NCBI GenBank assembly: GCA_934597465.1
Contig: CAKTSC010000067.1
Location: 1 to 7,215, forward strand
From: an uncultured Dysosmobacter sp.
GTDB lineage: Bacteria > Bacillota > Clostridia > Oscillospirales > Oscillospiraceae
Length of the DNA stretch: 7,215 nt
Direction of reading: 5' to 3'
The position numbers were made by a program, and so were the translations under genes. Each line of letters opens with the position of its first letter. The first letter of the stretch is position 1. Below are positions 1 to 5,980 of the stretch, one piece after another. Under the pieces are notes generated by a model. It saw only the letters and a list, made by a program, of their open reading frames with translations. It was not told where the DNA came from and did no database searches.

Positions 1-122
1 GTCTCCAGGAGCTGCTCCATCTTGTCCCGGTTCATGAGGGTGTTCTCCATCCCCCGGATCCGGGCGGAAATGGTCAGATAATCGGTATCCTTGATCTTCT
101 TGGTCTTGGGTTTTTTGGGCAT
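1..122 (-). CDS. ntpC: V-type ATP synthase subunit C, N-terminal part (cut by window edge)
   Basis: The first 40 codons are present, starting at the ATG at 122-120 and running off the left edge. The peptide begins MPKKPKTKKIKDTDYLTISA and continues with RIRGMENTLMNRDKMEQLLE. The pattern 'DTDYLxIxARIRxME..L...D.MEQLL' is typical of the start of the V0D/AC39 family (bacterial subunit C). In V/A-ATPases this protein sits on top of the membrane rotor ring and couples it to the central stalk. A GGAGGG ribosome binding site lies right after the stop codon of the subunit E gene, 12 nt separating the two genes, so it is clearly in the same operon. Its place after subunit E agrees with the E. hirae ntp order. 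The call rests on a short peptide plus gene order. Confidence 0.85.
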   Translation of the reverse strand, partial: MPKKPKTKKIKDTDYLTISARIRGMENTLMNRDKMEQLLE

Positions 123-134
123 GCTCGTCCCTCC

Positions 135-728
135 TTACCCTTCCGGGAACAGGATCTTGGCGACCTCCGAAGCCATGGTGCCCTTCTGGAACCGCACCAG
201 CGTCTCAAAGGTGCCGTTGACCTCCACGCTGCCGTTCACCAGAAGGAATCCGCCCTGGATGGGGCGGGCCTCCGGGGAGAGGGTCAGTTTCCCCTTCTCG
301 CCCAGGAGGGCGTTGGCCTGCTTCACCGCTTCCGCGCCCACGGCCTGCTTCCCCTCGGGGAAATAGACCACGCCGGAGCCGCCGGGGGCGGCCTCCGCCA
401 GCATCTTGGCGGTGACGGCGGCATACTGGGCGTCATCCATGGCGCAGAGCTTCTCCAGCGCCAGGTCAAAGGCCTTTCCCACCATCTCCTGCTTGGCGGA
501 GAGCAGCAGCTTGCGGCGGTTCATCTCCGCCGCGTCCACGAGACGGGCCTCCCGGTCAGCCGCGGCCTTCCGGCTGCGCTCCTCCGCTTCCGCGCGGAGC
601 TTGGCGGCCTGGGACTCGTAGCCCGTGCGGATCTCGGCGGCCTTGGCCTGGGCCTTGCCCAGCACGCCGTCGATTTCGGCCTGGACGTCCGCGCCGATGC
701 GCTCAGTGATTCGTTCGATTCCCTTCAT
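135..728 (-). CDS. ntpE: V-type ATP synthase subunit E
   Basis: A 197-residue protein, close to the usual 190-200 residues for subunit E. It forms the peripheral stalk with subunit F(G/H) and holds the catalytic head against the membrane stator. The first ~100 residues are a charged, Ala/Glu/Lys/Arg-rich helix (residues ~10-90) expected to form the coiled coil. The C-terminal part is a globular domain with a conserved-looking segment, GGFLLVNGSVEVNGTFETLV at about 159-178, which matches the family pattern 'GGFxL..G..E.N.TFE.L'. The start MKGIERITERI is typical of clostridial homologues and is preceded by an AAAGGTGG ribosome binding site. It lies 31 nt after the K gene and 12 nt before subunit C. 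Confidence 0.95.
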   Translation of the reverse strand: MKGIERITERIGADVQAEIDGVLGKAQAKAAEIRTGYESQAAKLRAEAEERSRKAAADREARLVDAAEMNRRKLLLSAKQEMVGKAFDLALEKLCAMDDAQYAAVTAKMLAEAAPGGSGVVYFPEGKQAVGAEAVKQANALLGEKGKLTLSPEARPIQGGFLLVNGSVEVNGTFETLVRFQKGTMASEVAKILFPEG

Positions 729-759
729 TTCGGTTCCACCTTTCTGATGTGGTGGCCGA

Positions 760-1251
760 TCACAGGGCGTTCATCAGCAGCAGGATGGTGGCCAGCAGGG
801 ACAGAATGGCGTAGAACTCAACGATACCGCAGAGGATGATGCCCTTGGTGGCCTCCTCGGGGCGCTTGGCAACGATGTTGATGGAAGCGGCAGCCACGCG
901 GCCCTGGAAGATGGCGGAGAGCCAGCCGCCCAGAGCGATGGGCAGGCAGGAGACGAAGATGGTCAGACCCTGGGAAACGGTCAGCTCCTGCATGCCGGCG
1001 CCGCCGAAAACGCCCATGGTCAGCAGCACGAAGAACCAGGCCACCATGCCGTACAGGCCCTGGGTGCCGGGCAGCACCTGCAGGATCAGGCACTTGGAGA
1101 AGTTCTCGGGAGCCATGCTGATAACGCCGGTGGCCGCTTCGCCCACCATGCCGGTGCCCTTGGCGGAGCCGATGCAGCAAAGGCCCACCGCCAGGGCGGC
1201 GCCCAGGAACGCAAGACCGGTACCACCGAATAATTCAAAGAAAGCTGCCAT
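760..1251 (-). CDS. ntpK: V-type ATP synthase subunit K (16-kDa rotor ring proteolipid), Na+-type
   Basis: A 163-residue, very hydrophobic protein with four predicted membrane helices (about 10-32, 57-80, 93-118, 137-160). This is the duplicated two-hairpin form of the rotor ring proteolipid. The ring turns in the membrane and carries the coupling ion past subunit I. Residues matching the Na+ site of E. hirae NtpK (L61, T64, Q65, Q110, E139) are all visible: L60, T63 and Q64 in the LPGTQG motif, Q116 in AIFQGR, and E145 in GIVEFYAI. Sodium coupling is therefore the likely mode, an inference from residue identity. The start codon is 1 nt after the stop of subunit I (TAAAATG), with an AAGGAGG site inside the end of that gene, so translation is probably coupled. 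Slightly longer than E. hirae NtpK (156 residues). Confidence 0.97.
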   Translation of the reverse strand: MAAFFELFGGTGLAFLGAALAVGLCCIGSAKGTGMVGEAATGVISMAPENFSKCLILQVLPGTQGLYGMVAWFFVLLTMGVFGGAGMQELTVSQGLTIFVSCLPIALGGWLSAIFQGRVAAASINIVAKRPEEATKGIILCGIVEFYAILSLLATILLLMNAL

Positions 1252-1252
1252 T

Positions 1253-3211
1253 TTACTGTTCCTCCTTAATCATATCAACGTATTTGGTTTGAATGGTCAG
1301 CGGGCGGTAGGGTTTGCCGCCCTCCTGATAGAATCGGTTAAAGAATTCCAGGCACTGGAGACGCAGGTCGTGGACGTAGCAGCCCAGCAGGTTCAGTGCC
1401 AGGTTCAGAGCGTTGCCGATGAGGGACACGATGACGAACAGCACCACGTTCCCGAAGGTCGCGCCCAGGGTATTGAAAACGGAGGCGATGACGCTGCCGG
1501 ACAGCATCAGGGCCATAAGACGCACATAGGAGAGGGCGTCGCTGAAGAAACCGGTGACGCCGTTGTAGACGAGGCCCACCAGCTTCGTCACCTTGCCGAA
1601 GCCCTTGGCCTCCCGGGTGCCGCCGAAGACCAGCATCAGACCGCCGATGGCCAGCACCACGGGGATGCCGTTCACCGTACCGATGCCGAAGATGGCCAGC
1701 GCCACGCCGCCCAGGATGATCCACCAGGTGATCTCATCGAAGAGGGCGTCCAGGAAGTTGCCCGCCTGGATCTTCCGCACGATGCTGATGGTCATGCCCG
1801 TGATGATCTGCACGCAGCCCAGGGCGATGGAGCCCAGCATGATGGCCACGGTGTCATTCAGCGGGGTGAAGAGGGCCGGGAGCTCCAGCGTGCTCTCGGG
1901 GTTGATGATCTTGGCGATCTGGGGAATGAAGTCACCCAGGAAGCCGCCGGTCATGGCGCCGATGACGGTGGTGCTGATGCCGCACCAGAAAACCAGCTCC
2001 ATGAAGTTCCGGGTGCCCTCCCGGGGCTTGGACTTCTTGAGAACGATGAGGGACGCGGCGATCATCAGGATGCCGTAGCCCATATCCGCCATCATCACGC
2101 CAAAGAAGAGGATGAAGAACGGAGCCATCAGGGGGTTGGGATCCACGCCGTTGTAGGCGGGCAGGGAGTACATCTCCGTGACCACGTTCATGCAGCGGCT
2201 GAAGAAGCTGTTGCGCAGCTTCACGGGAACCTGGGGGATCTCCTCCTCCGTGGGGTCGGAGGCGTCCCAGGCGCAGCCGAGATTCCGCAGCAGGGTCTCC
2301 ACCTGCGGCAGGTTCTCCGCCGGGCACCAGCCCTCAAAGATCGTCACGGTGCCATCGTTGAGGAGGCTCTCGTCCCCCGCGGTCAGCGCCTCCCGGGCGC
2401 TGAGATGGTCGAGGTACAGCTGGAGGGTGTCCTTGTCCTCTCCGCAGGCGGCCAGCTCCGCCTTGGTCTCCTCCCGCTTTTTGCGGCAGTCGTCCAGCTC
2501 CGTCTCGATGGCCTTCAGGGCCTCGGCCGGGGTGCCGGAGGGCTCTGGGAAGGCCACGGCGCTGAACCCGGCCTCCCGCAGGAGATTGGTGGCGTCCTCC
2601 TGGGCGGACTTGTGGCAGATCAGCAGCACATAGCGCTGCTGGCGATCCTGGCTGATCTCAATGAGCTCTGCCGGAAGCTCTGCGGCGGAGAGCTGGGTGC
2701 GCAGGCCCTCCAGATCCACCGCCGTGGGGAAAACGCAGGGCCGGAAGATGACGTGAGCGCTCTCCTGCAGCTCCATGGGCATCTCCAGCGCCTTCCAGGG
2801 AAGTAAGCCGTTCTGTTTGGAGAGCAGGCGGCTCTCCTCCGCGTCCATCCGGGCCAGGGTGTCCAGCCAGGTGTGGATGCGGCCCGCCGCCCGGCGGCCC
2901 GCCCGGAGGGTGTCCTGCCGCAGCAGCTCCTCCTCCGTCACCTGGCGGCGCGGGGGAAAGAGGCCCTCCTTCTTCTTGGGGGAATACTCCTTCACGGCAG
3001 CCAGGGCGCTCTGGGCCTCGGACATTTCGGCCCGGATCTGCACCTGCTGGGATTCCTTCCGCTCGATCATGGAGGCCCATTTGGTATCCTCCAGCTCCTC
3101 GCTGGGCTGGCTGATCTCCACACAGCCCAGGTGCTGCAGCTGATGCAGCAGTCGCTCCTGATCCGCGGCCATGGCCATCACCCGGAGCTTTTTCATTTTG
3201 ACAATGGCCAT
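1253..3211 (-). CDS. ntpI: V-type ATP synthase subunit I (membrane stator, a-subunit)
   Basis: A 652-residue protein of normal family length. The first ~335 residues are the soluble arm that meets the peripheral stalks, with charged coiled-coil stretches around 45-75 and 225-275. The remainder is a membrane domain with about eight hydrophobic segments (near 362-390, 404-425, 452-476, 495-512, 516-530, 560-578, 586-610). Family landmarks are EMYSLPAYNGVDPNP (346-360), the segment FFGVMMADMGYG (369-380), DALSYVRLMAL (558-568) and FNRFYQEGGKPYRPL (624-638). The Arg in SYVRL (R564) is the expected essential stator arginine, which acts on the ion-binding Glu of subunit K. The start ATG overlaps the stop of the upstream gene by 1 nt (TAATG). 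Only a weak GGAAGGA site precedes it, which suggests translational coupling to the upstream gene. Confidence 0.97.
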   Translation of the reverse strand: MAIVKMKKLRVMAMAADQERLLHQLQHLGCVEISQPSEELEDTKWASMIERKESQQVQIRAEMSEAQSALAAVKEYSPKKKEGLFPPRRQVTEEELLRQDTLRAGRRAAGRIHTWLDTLARMDAEESRLLSKQNGLLPWKALEMPMELQESAHVIFRPCVFPTAVDLEGLRTQLSAAELPAELIEISQDRQQRYVLLICHKSAQEDATNLLREAGFSAVAFPEPSGTPAEALKAIETELDDCRKKREETKAELAACGEDKDTLQLYLDHLSAREALTAGDESLLNDGTVTIFEGWCPAENLPQVETLLRNLGCAWDASDPTEEEIPQVPVKLRNSFFSRCMNVVTEMYSLPAYNGVDPNPLMAPFFILFFGVMMADMGYGILMIAASLIVLKKSKPREGTRNFMELVFWCGISTTVIGAMTGGFLGDFIPQIAKIINPESTLELPALFTPLNDTVAIMLGSIALGCVQIITGMTISIVRKIQAGNFLDALFDEITWWIILGGVALAIFGIGTVNGIPVVLAIGGLMLVFGGTREAKGFGKVTKLVGLVYNGVTGFFSDALSYVRLMALMLSGSVIASVFNTLGATFGNVVLFVIVSLIGNALNLALNLLGCYVHDLRLQCLEFFNRFYQEGGKPYRPLTIQTKYVDMIKEEQ

Positions 3212-3522
3212 TACTTCACGATCCTTCCAACGATCTCATCCGCCGCCAGAGACAAGCGTGCCTGGGCCTCCGCCCGCAGCCGCTCCGCGCTCTTTCCGGC
3301 TTCCGTCCCGATCCGCTCCGTCTGCTCCGCGGCACGCTCCTCCGCCTGCCGCAGCAGCTCCTTGCGCTGTGTCTCCATCTCTTCCCGGAGACGGCTCAGC
3401 ATGGCCTGCCCATCCCGCTCCGCGTTCAGGGTCAGGGCTTTCGCTTCCTGCTCCGCCGCGGCACGGCGGGACACGCCGTCCTGCTCTGCCTTCATCACCA
3501 CATCAATGGCTTCCAGGGACAT
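3211..3522 (-). CDS. ntpF: V-type ATPase peripheral stalk subunit (F in ntp naming; G/H family)
   Basis: A 103-residue, strongly charged and almost wholly helical protein with no Pro, Trp or Phe, as expected for the short partner of subunit E in the peripheral stalk. It begins MSLEAIDVVMKAEQ and continues as an Ala/Glu/Arg-rich coiled coil to its end. The frame stays open further upstream (an ATG at 3654), but the ATG at 3522-3520 is preferred because an AAAGGAGGTCA ribosome binding site lies just before it, and the longer version would run through the promoter region. First gene of the operon; its stop codon overlaps the start of subunit I. Sequence in this family is poorly conserved, so the call relies on composition, length and position as well as the N-terminal pattern. 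Confidence 0.88.
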   Translation of the reverse strand: MSLEAIDVVMKAEQDGVSRRAAAEQEAKALTLNAERDGQAMLSRLREEMETQRKELLRQAEERAAEQTERIGTEAGKSAERLRAEAQARLSLAADEIVGRIVK

Positions 3523-3526
3523 CCTG

Positions 3527-3537
3527 TGACCTCCTTT
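3527..3537 (-). promoter_or_regulatory. Strong ribosome binding site that fixes the start of the first ATPase gene
   Basis: Read on the minus strand the sequence is AAAGGAGGTCA, a near-perfect match to the end of 16S rRNA. The AGGAGGT core ends 6 nt before the ATG at 3522. It decides between this start and the in-frame ATG at 3654. Confidence 0.85.
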
Positions 3538-3572
3538 CGACAAGAAATCTGAACAGTGCTTTAACTCTGCTG

Positions 3573-3601
3573 AGTATATGGCAAATTTCCCAAAATTGCA
3601 A
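3573..3601 (-). promoter_or_regulatory. Predicted sigma-A promoter of the V-type ATPase operon
   Basis: On the minus strand there is TTGCAA (3601-3596), a 17-nt spacer, then TATACT (3578-3573). The -10 matches 5 of 6 consensus bases, the -35 matches 4 of 6, and the spacing is ideal. The implied transcription start near 3566 gives a leader of about 45 nt before the ATG at 3522. It lies in an AT-rich stretch inside an otherwise GC-rich window. An imperfect palindrome fills the spacer (3581-3599), so an overlapping operator is possible. Confidence 0.65.
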
Positions 3602-3640
3602 GGCTTTTCTTGTAGCTTTCCCCCATTCTCTCTTTCCAAC

Positions 3641-3658
3641 AATTTTGTGTGCAAAATT
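3641..3658. repeat. Perfect 7-bp inverted repeat upstream of the ATPase promoter
   Basis: The sequence is AATTTTG, spacer TGTG, CAAAATT. It lies about 40 bp upstream of the predicted -35 box of the ATPase promoter. The same CAAAATT word also occurs at 3591-3597 inside the promoter spacer. It could be a regulator binding site, but short AT-rich palindromes also arise by chance in AT-rich intergenic DNA. Confidence 0.35.
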
Positions 3659-4220
3659 TATTGGAAATATACGATTTCGTGGATTTCGTTATTGGGATTT
3701 CCTCGGATTCTCATCGGTTTTTCCTATATTTCCGGACAAAATGTTGCAGATTCGTTTGTTATTTAACAGTCTTTCTCCTTCCTCTTCCCCGGAAAACCGC
3801 CGGGAGCCCCTCCCTCCCCCGGGCCGTCCCCGCCCGACAGTATCCCCCGCCCGGCGGCCTTCGCATACATTTATATATAAAGGATTCCCTCAAGTTCCCC
3901 CTCCCCTGCCAAAGGACAGAACCCGCCCCGAAGGAACCCCCGTCTCCGGGAGGACGCTCCCCCTGCGCCGGCCATCCTCCGGGCGGACGGCGGCGCTCCC
4001 GTACTTCCGAAGATCACCGCCCTGACGAGTGTCCCCCATGGCGGCGTCACGGGGGACTGTCCCCGAGAGGCCCCCGGGGTGTCCAGTGCTTCCCTGGGGG
4101 CGGAGGGCCCTCCCGGGGCGGGATGGGGCTTGCCGCCGCGGCCGGGGCGTTCGGGCCGGGAGCAGGGTGCGGAAAATGCGGTTTTGAGGATCGCGGCCCT
4201 TTTCGCCCTCTTTTCCACTT

Positions 4221-4245
4221 TTGGGGAAAAGCTCCCCCAATTTTT
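4221..4245 (+). terminator. Possible intrinsic terminator or attenuator on the plus strand
   Basis: The arms TTGGGG (4221-4226) and CCCCAA (4235-4240) enclose an 8-nt loop and are followed directly by five T (4241-4245). The stem is short. No plus-strand gene ends just upstream, so if real it would stop an RNA started in the 3.6-4.2 kb intergenic region or act in a leader of the downstream regulator gene. The minus-strand reading lacks a T tract. Confidence 0.35.
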
Positions 4246-4293
4246 CCCCGTTTACCCCGAAAAATTTTCTTCTGACCCTATGCAGCCAGCTCA

Positions 4294-4322
4294 TTGTTTT
4301 GCGGTTTCAAATTCGCTAAGAT
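4294..4322 (+). promoter_or_regulatory. Weak candidate promoter for the regulator-lipoprotein pair
   Basis: TTGTTT (4294-4299), a 17-nt spacer and TAAGAT (4317-4322) have ideal spacing but only modest consensus match. Transcription would begin near 4329, which is after the ATG at 4321. If the promoter is real, that ATG cannot be the translation start and initiation would fall near the strong ribosome binding site at 4355-4361. Confidence 0.3.
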
Positions 4323-4812
4323 GGAAGAAAAGAGGGGAAAAACCAAGAAAAAGGAAGGAGGAACGCATACGAAGCGCAAAAATACTGCCGGCAAAAATAC
4401 CACCGATCTCACCCAGGCCCTGATGGCGGATCCGGATCTGGATTCCTACCTGAAGGAAAACCAACCATTCTTTGCCGGACGCAGCATCACCGAGCTGCTG
4501 GCGGAGCTTTACCGGGTGCGGAGCTTTGTCTCCAAAGCGGAGCTGGCCCGGCGCTCCGCCGTCAGCGAGGTCTATCTCCACCAGGTCTTCTCCGGGCGGC
4601 GCAAGCCCTCCCGCGACCGGCTGCTGTGCATCTGCTGCGGTATGGGGCTGACACTGGACGAGACCCAGCGCCTGCTGGAGCAGGCCACCTACGCCCAGCT
4701 CTACCCCCGCATCCGGCGGGAGGCCATCCTCTGCTACGGCATCGCCCACCACCTGCCCCTGCACGAGCTCAACGACCGGCTTTTCGCCGAGGGCGAAAAG
4801 CCACTCTACTGA
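4321..4812 (+). CDS. Helix-turn-helix (XRE/Cro-like) transcriptional regulator, start uncertain
   Basis: A small predicted DNA-binding protein, 163 residues from the ATG at 4321. The segment at about 57-121 reads as a five-helix Cro/C1-type domain: 'ELLAELYRVRSFVSKAELARR' (helices 1-2, about 58-78) and SEVYLHQVFSGRRKPSRDRL (recognition helix and following turn, about 82-101). The C-terminal part (about 122-163) is helical and contains YGIAHHLPLHELNDRLF. It looks like small XRE proteins common in gut Clostridia, whose target is unknown to me. No ribosome binding site precedes the ATG at 4321. A very strong one (AAGGAGG, 4355-4361) instead precedes an in-frame ACG codon at 4369, which would give 147 residues starting (M)KRKN. 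Four cysteines are present, three of them clustered as CICC (103-106). It is followed 63 nt later by the lipoprotein gene on the same strand, so joint transcription is likely. Confidence 0.8.
   Translation: MEEKRGKTKKKEGGTHTKRKNTAGKNTTDLTQALMADPDLDSYLKENQPFFAGRSITELLAELYRVRSFVSKAELARRSAVSEVYLHQVFSGRRKPSRDRLLCICCGMGLTLDETQRLLEQATYAQLYPRIRREAILCYGIAHHLPLHELNDRLFAEGEKPLY
4355..4361 (+). promoter_or_regulatory. Strong ribosome binding site placed before an ACG codon
   Basis: AAGGAGG is followed by 7 nt (AACGCAT) and then the in-frame codon ACG at 4369-4371. No ATG, GTG or TTG lies at a usable distance downstream. The spacing is ideal for initiation at that ACG, which suggests either rare ACG initiation or a start codon altered by mutation or sequencing error. 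Confidence 0.6.
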
Positions 4813-4875
4813 CCTTCCCGCCCGGTGTTCCCCGCCGCCGGGCTGAAAGAGTAACAACATACAGGAGGAAGAACG

Positions 4876-5958
4876 ATGAAACGAATCCTAGCGCTGGTGC
4901 TGACCATTCTGATGATGGCGGTGCTGACGGCCTGCGGCCAGAGTGAGGCTGCCAAGGCCGTGGACGAGCAGATCGCCGCCATCGGCGAAGTGACCCTGGA
5001 CAGCAACGCCGCCATTTCCGCCGCCGAGGCCGCCCTGCGGGAGCTCTCTCCCGAGGATCAGAAGCAGGTCAAGCATACCGCCCAGTTGGAGGAGGCCCGC
5101 TCCACCTATGACGGCCTTCTGAACCAGTCCCAGGCCGACGAGATCGACGCCGCCATCACTGCCATCGGCACCGTCACCCTGGAGAGCGGCGAGGCAGTGG
5201 ACGCCGCCCGGGCGCTCTACGACGACGCTTCCGAGGAGGTCAAGGCCCTGGTGCAGAACGCCGCCGCCCTGGAGGCCGCCGAGGACTCCCTGGCGGATCT
5301 GCGGAGCGCCCAGGTGGCGGAGCTCATCAACGCCATCGGCGAGGTGACGCTGGAGAGCCGCGAGGCCATCAACGCCGCTCAGACGGCCTATGACGCTCTG
5401 AGCACGGAGGAGCAGGCCAAGGTCTCCAACGCCGGTGTTCTCAAGGATGCCGCCGCGGCCTTCAAGGCGCTGGAGAAGGACAAGGCGGACGCCCTCCTCC
5501 GCCAGATGACCAAGGAGGAGGACAAGGTGCGCGGCCTCAACTTCTACTACCCCTCCGGCTTCCCCCGCTACTCCGACGGCTGGGCCGCCGACAAGCGCTC
5601 CTTCGTGCTGCCCTACATGGGACAGGAGGGAGATCGCGTCTGGGTGCGCATCATCTATAACTACACCGCCGATGACTGGGTCTTTTTCAAGAAGGTCACC
5701 ATCGCCGCCGACGACCAGCGCTTCTACAAGTCCTTCAGCTACTTCGACGTCAGCCGGGACAACGGCGGCGGCCGGGTCTGGGAGTCCATGGACGATGACG
5801 GCACCAACGACATCGACATGCTCTGGGCCATCGCCAACTCCAAGGAGACCATCGTCCGCTTTGAGGGCGACGACTACTGCCGGGATATCACCATCCGGGA
5901 CAGCGACAAGGAGGCCATCCGCCAGTTGCTGACGGTCTACGAGGCCCTGAACGGCTGA
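4876..5958 (+). CDS. Repeat-containing lipoprotein of unknown function
   Basis: A 360-residue protein predicted to be exported and lipid-anchored on the outer face of the cell membrane. The signal peptide is MKR followed by a hydrophobic core (4-16) and the lipobox LTAC, giving lipid attachment at C20. Residues about 29-200 hold three degenerate helical repeats, marked by AIGEVTLDS (35-43), AIGTVTLES (96-104) and AIGEVTLES (153-161), each followed by 'A..A...L...E...V.....L..A'. Such repeats occur in surface proteins of Firmicutes and probably act as spacers. Residues about 222-358 form a separate, aromatic- and acid-rich domain (RVWVRIIYNYTADDWVFFKK at 254-273, RVWESMDDDGTNDIDMLWAI at 300-319, then IVRFEGDDYCRDITI). 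I do not recognise its function; it may bind a ligand. The start is supported by an AGGAGGAAGAACG site before the ATG. It follows the regulator gene by 63 nt and ends 22 nt before a perfect terminator hairpin. Confidence 0.9.
   Translation: MKRILALVLTILMMAVLTACGQSEAAKAVDEQIAAIGEVTLDSNAAISAAEAALRELSPEDQKQVKHTAQLEEARSTYDGLLNQSQADEIDAAITAIGTVTLESGEAVDAARALYDDASEEVKALVQNAAALEAAEDSLADLRSAQVAELINAIGEVTLESREAINAAQTAYDALSTEEQAKVSNAGVLKDAAAAFKALEKDKADALLRQMTKEEDKVRGLNFYYPSGFPRYSDGWAADKRSFVLPYMGQEGDRVWVRIIYNYTADDWVFFKKVTIAADDQRFYKSFSYFDVSRDNGGGRVWESMDDDGTNDIDMLWAIANSKETIVRFEGDDYCRDITIRDSDKEAIRQLLTVYEALNG
4960..5475 (+). repeat. Three degenerate tandem protein repeats within the lipoprotein gene
   Basis: The units begin near residues 29, 88 and 147; their AIGxVTL signatures are 61 and 57 residues apart. 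Units 1 and 3 are the closest in the signature (AIGEVTL in both, with matching DNA GCCATCGGCGA). Similarity is mainly at protein level, so the duplication is not recent. Confidence 0.8.
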
Positions 5959-5980
5959 GCGGCGCAAACCCACTCTACAT

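Larger units (their letters stand above)
3602..4293. other. Intergenic region without a convincing gene; AT-rich then GC-rich and structured
   Basis: No open frame here has a recognisable protein, a good ribosome binding site, or the codon use of its neighbours. The overlapping frames encode Pro/Arg/Gly-rich sequence on both strands, typical of GC-rich noncoding DNA. From 3602 to about 3780 the DNA is AT-rich and holds short GATTTC-type direct repeats (3673-3710). From about 3781 to 4190 it is extremely GC-rich. Visible symmetric elements are CCGCCGGG/CCCGGCGG (3797-3804 with 3850-3857), the self-complementary TTTATATATAAA (3870-3881), GTCCCCC/GGGGGAC (4031-4037 with 4051-4057), GGGGAC-T-GTCCCC (4052-4064) and GGAGGGCCCTCC (4102-4113). 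A small structured RNA cannot be excluded, but no known RNA family was recognised. Confidence 0.6.

Noticed and set aside
836..2806. A 656-codon open frame on the plus strand, antisense to subunits K and I
   Set aside because: Its protein is low-complexity (His/Gln/Asp/Gly-rich), has no recognised family, and mirrors the codon bias of the real minus-strand genes. Long antisense frames are expected in GC-rich coding DNA.
3523..3654. Longer version of the ATPase stalk gene starting at 3654
   Set aside because: It would be translated across the predicted promoter, and the strong ribosome binding site and typical N-terminus support the start at 3522.
3870..3881. TTTATATATAAA as a -10 promoter element
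   Set aside because: No acceptable -35 box lies 16-18 nt upstream on either strand.
3171..4275. Plus-strand open frames (284 and 208 codons) crossing the ATPase operon start and the intergenic region
   Set aside because: They run antisense through the ATPase 5' end and its promoter and encode Pro/Ser/Arg-rich sequence of the kind expected from noncoding GC-rich DNA.
3890..4294. A 134-codon minus-strand frame in the intergenic region
   Set aside because: Arg/Pro/Gly-rich throughout, overlapped by other open frames on both strands, no recognisable domain. I saw no convincing ribosome binding site.
5782..5817. Acid cluster DDDGTNDID in the lipoprotein as an EF-hand-like calcium site
   Set aside because: The spacing does not fit the DxDxDG loop, and no paired helix pattern was seen.
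4888..5973. A 361-codon open frame antisense to the lipoprotein gene
   Set aside because: It is Gly/Val/Leu/Asp-rich repetitive sequence with no ribosome binding site, explained by the GC-rich codons of the lipoprotein on the other strand.
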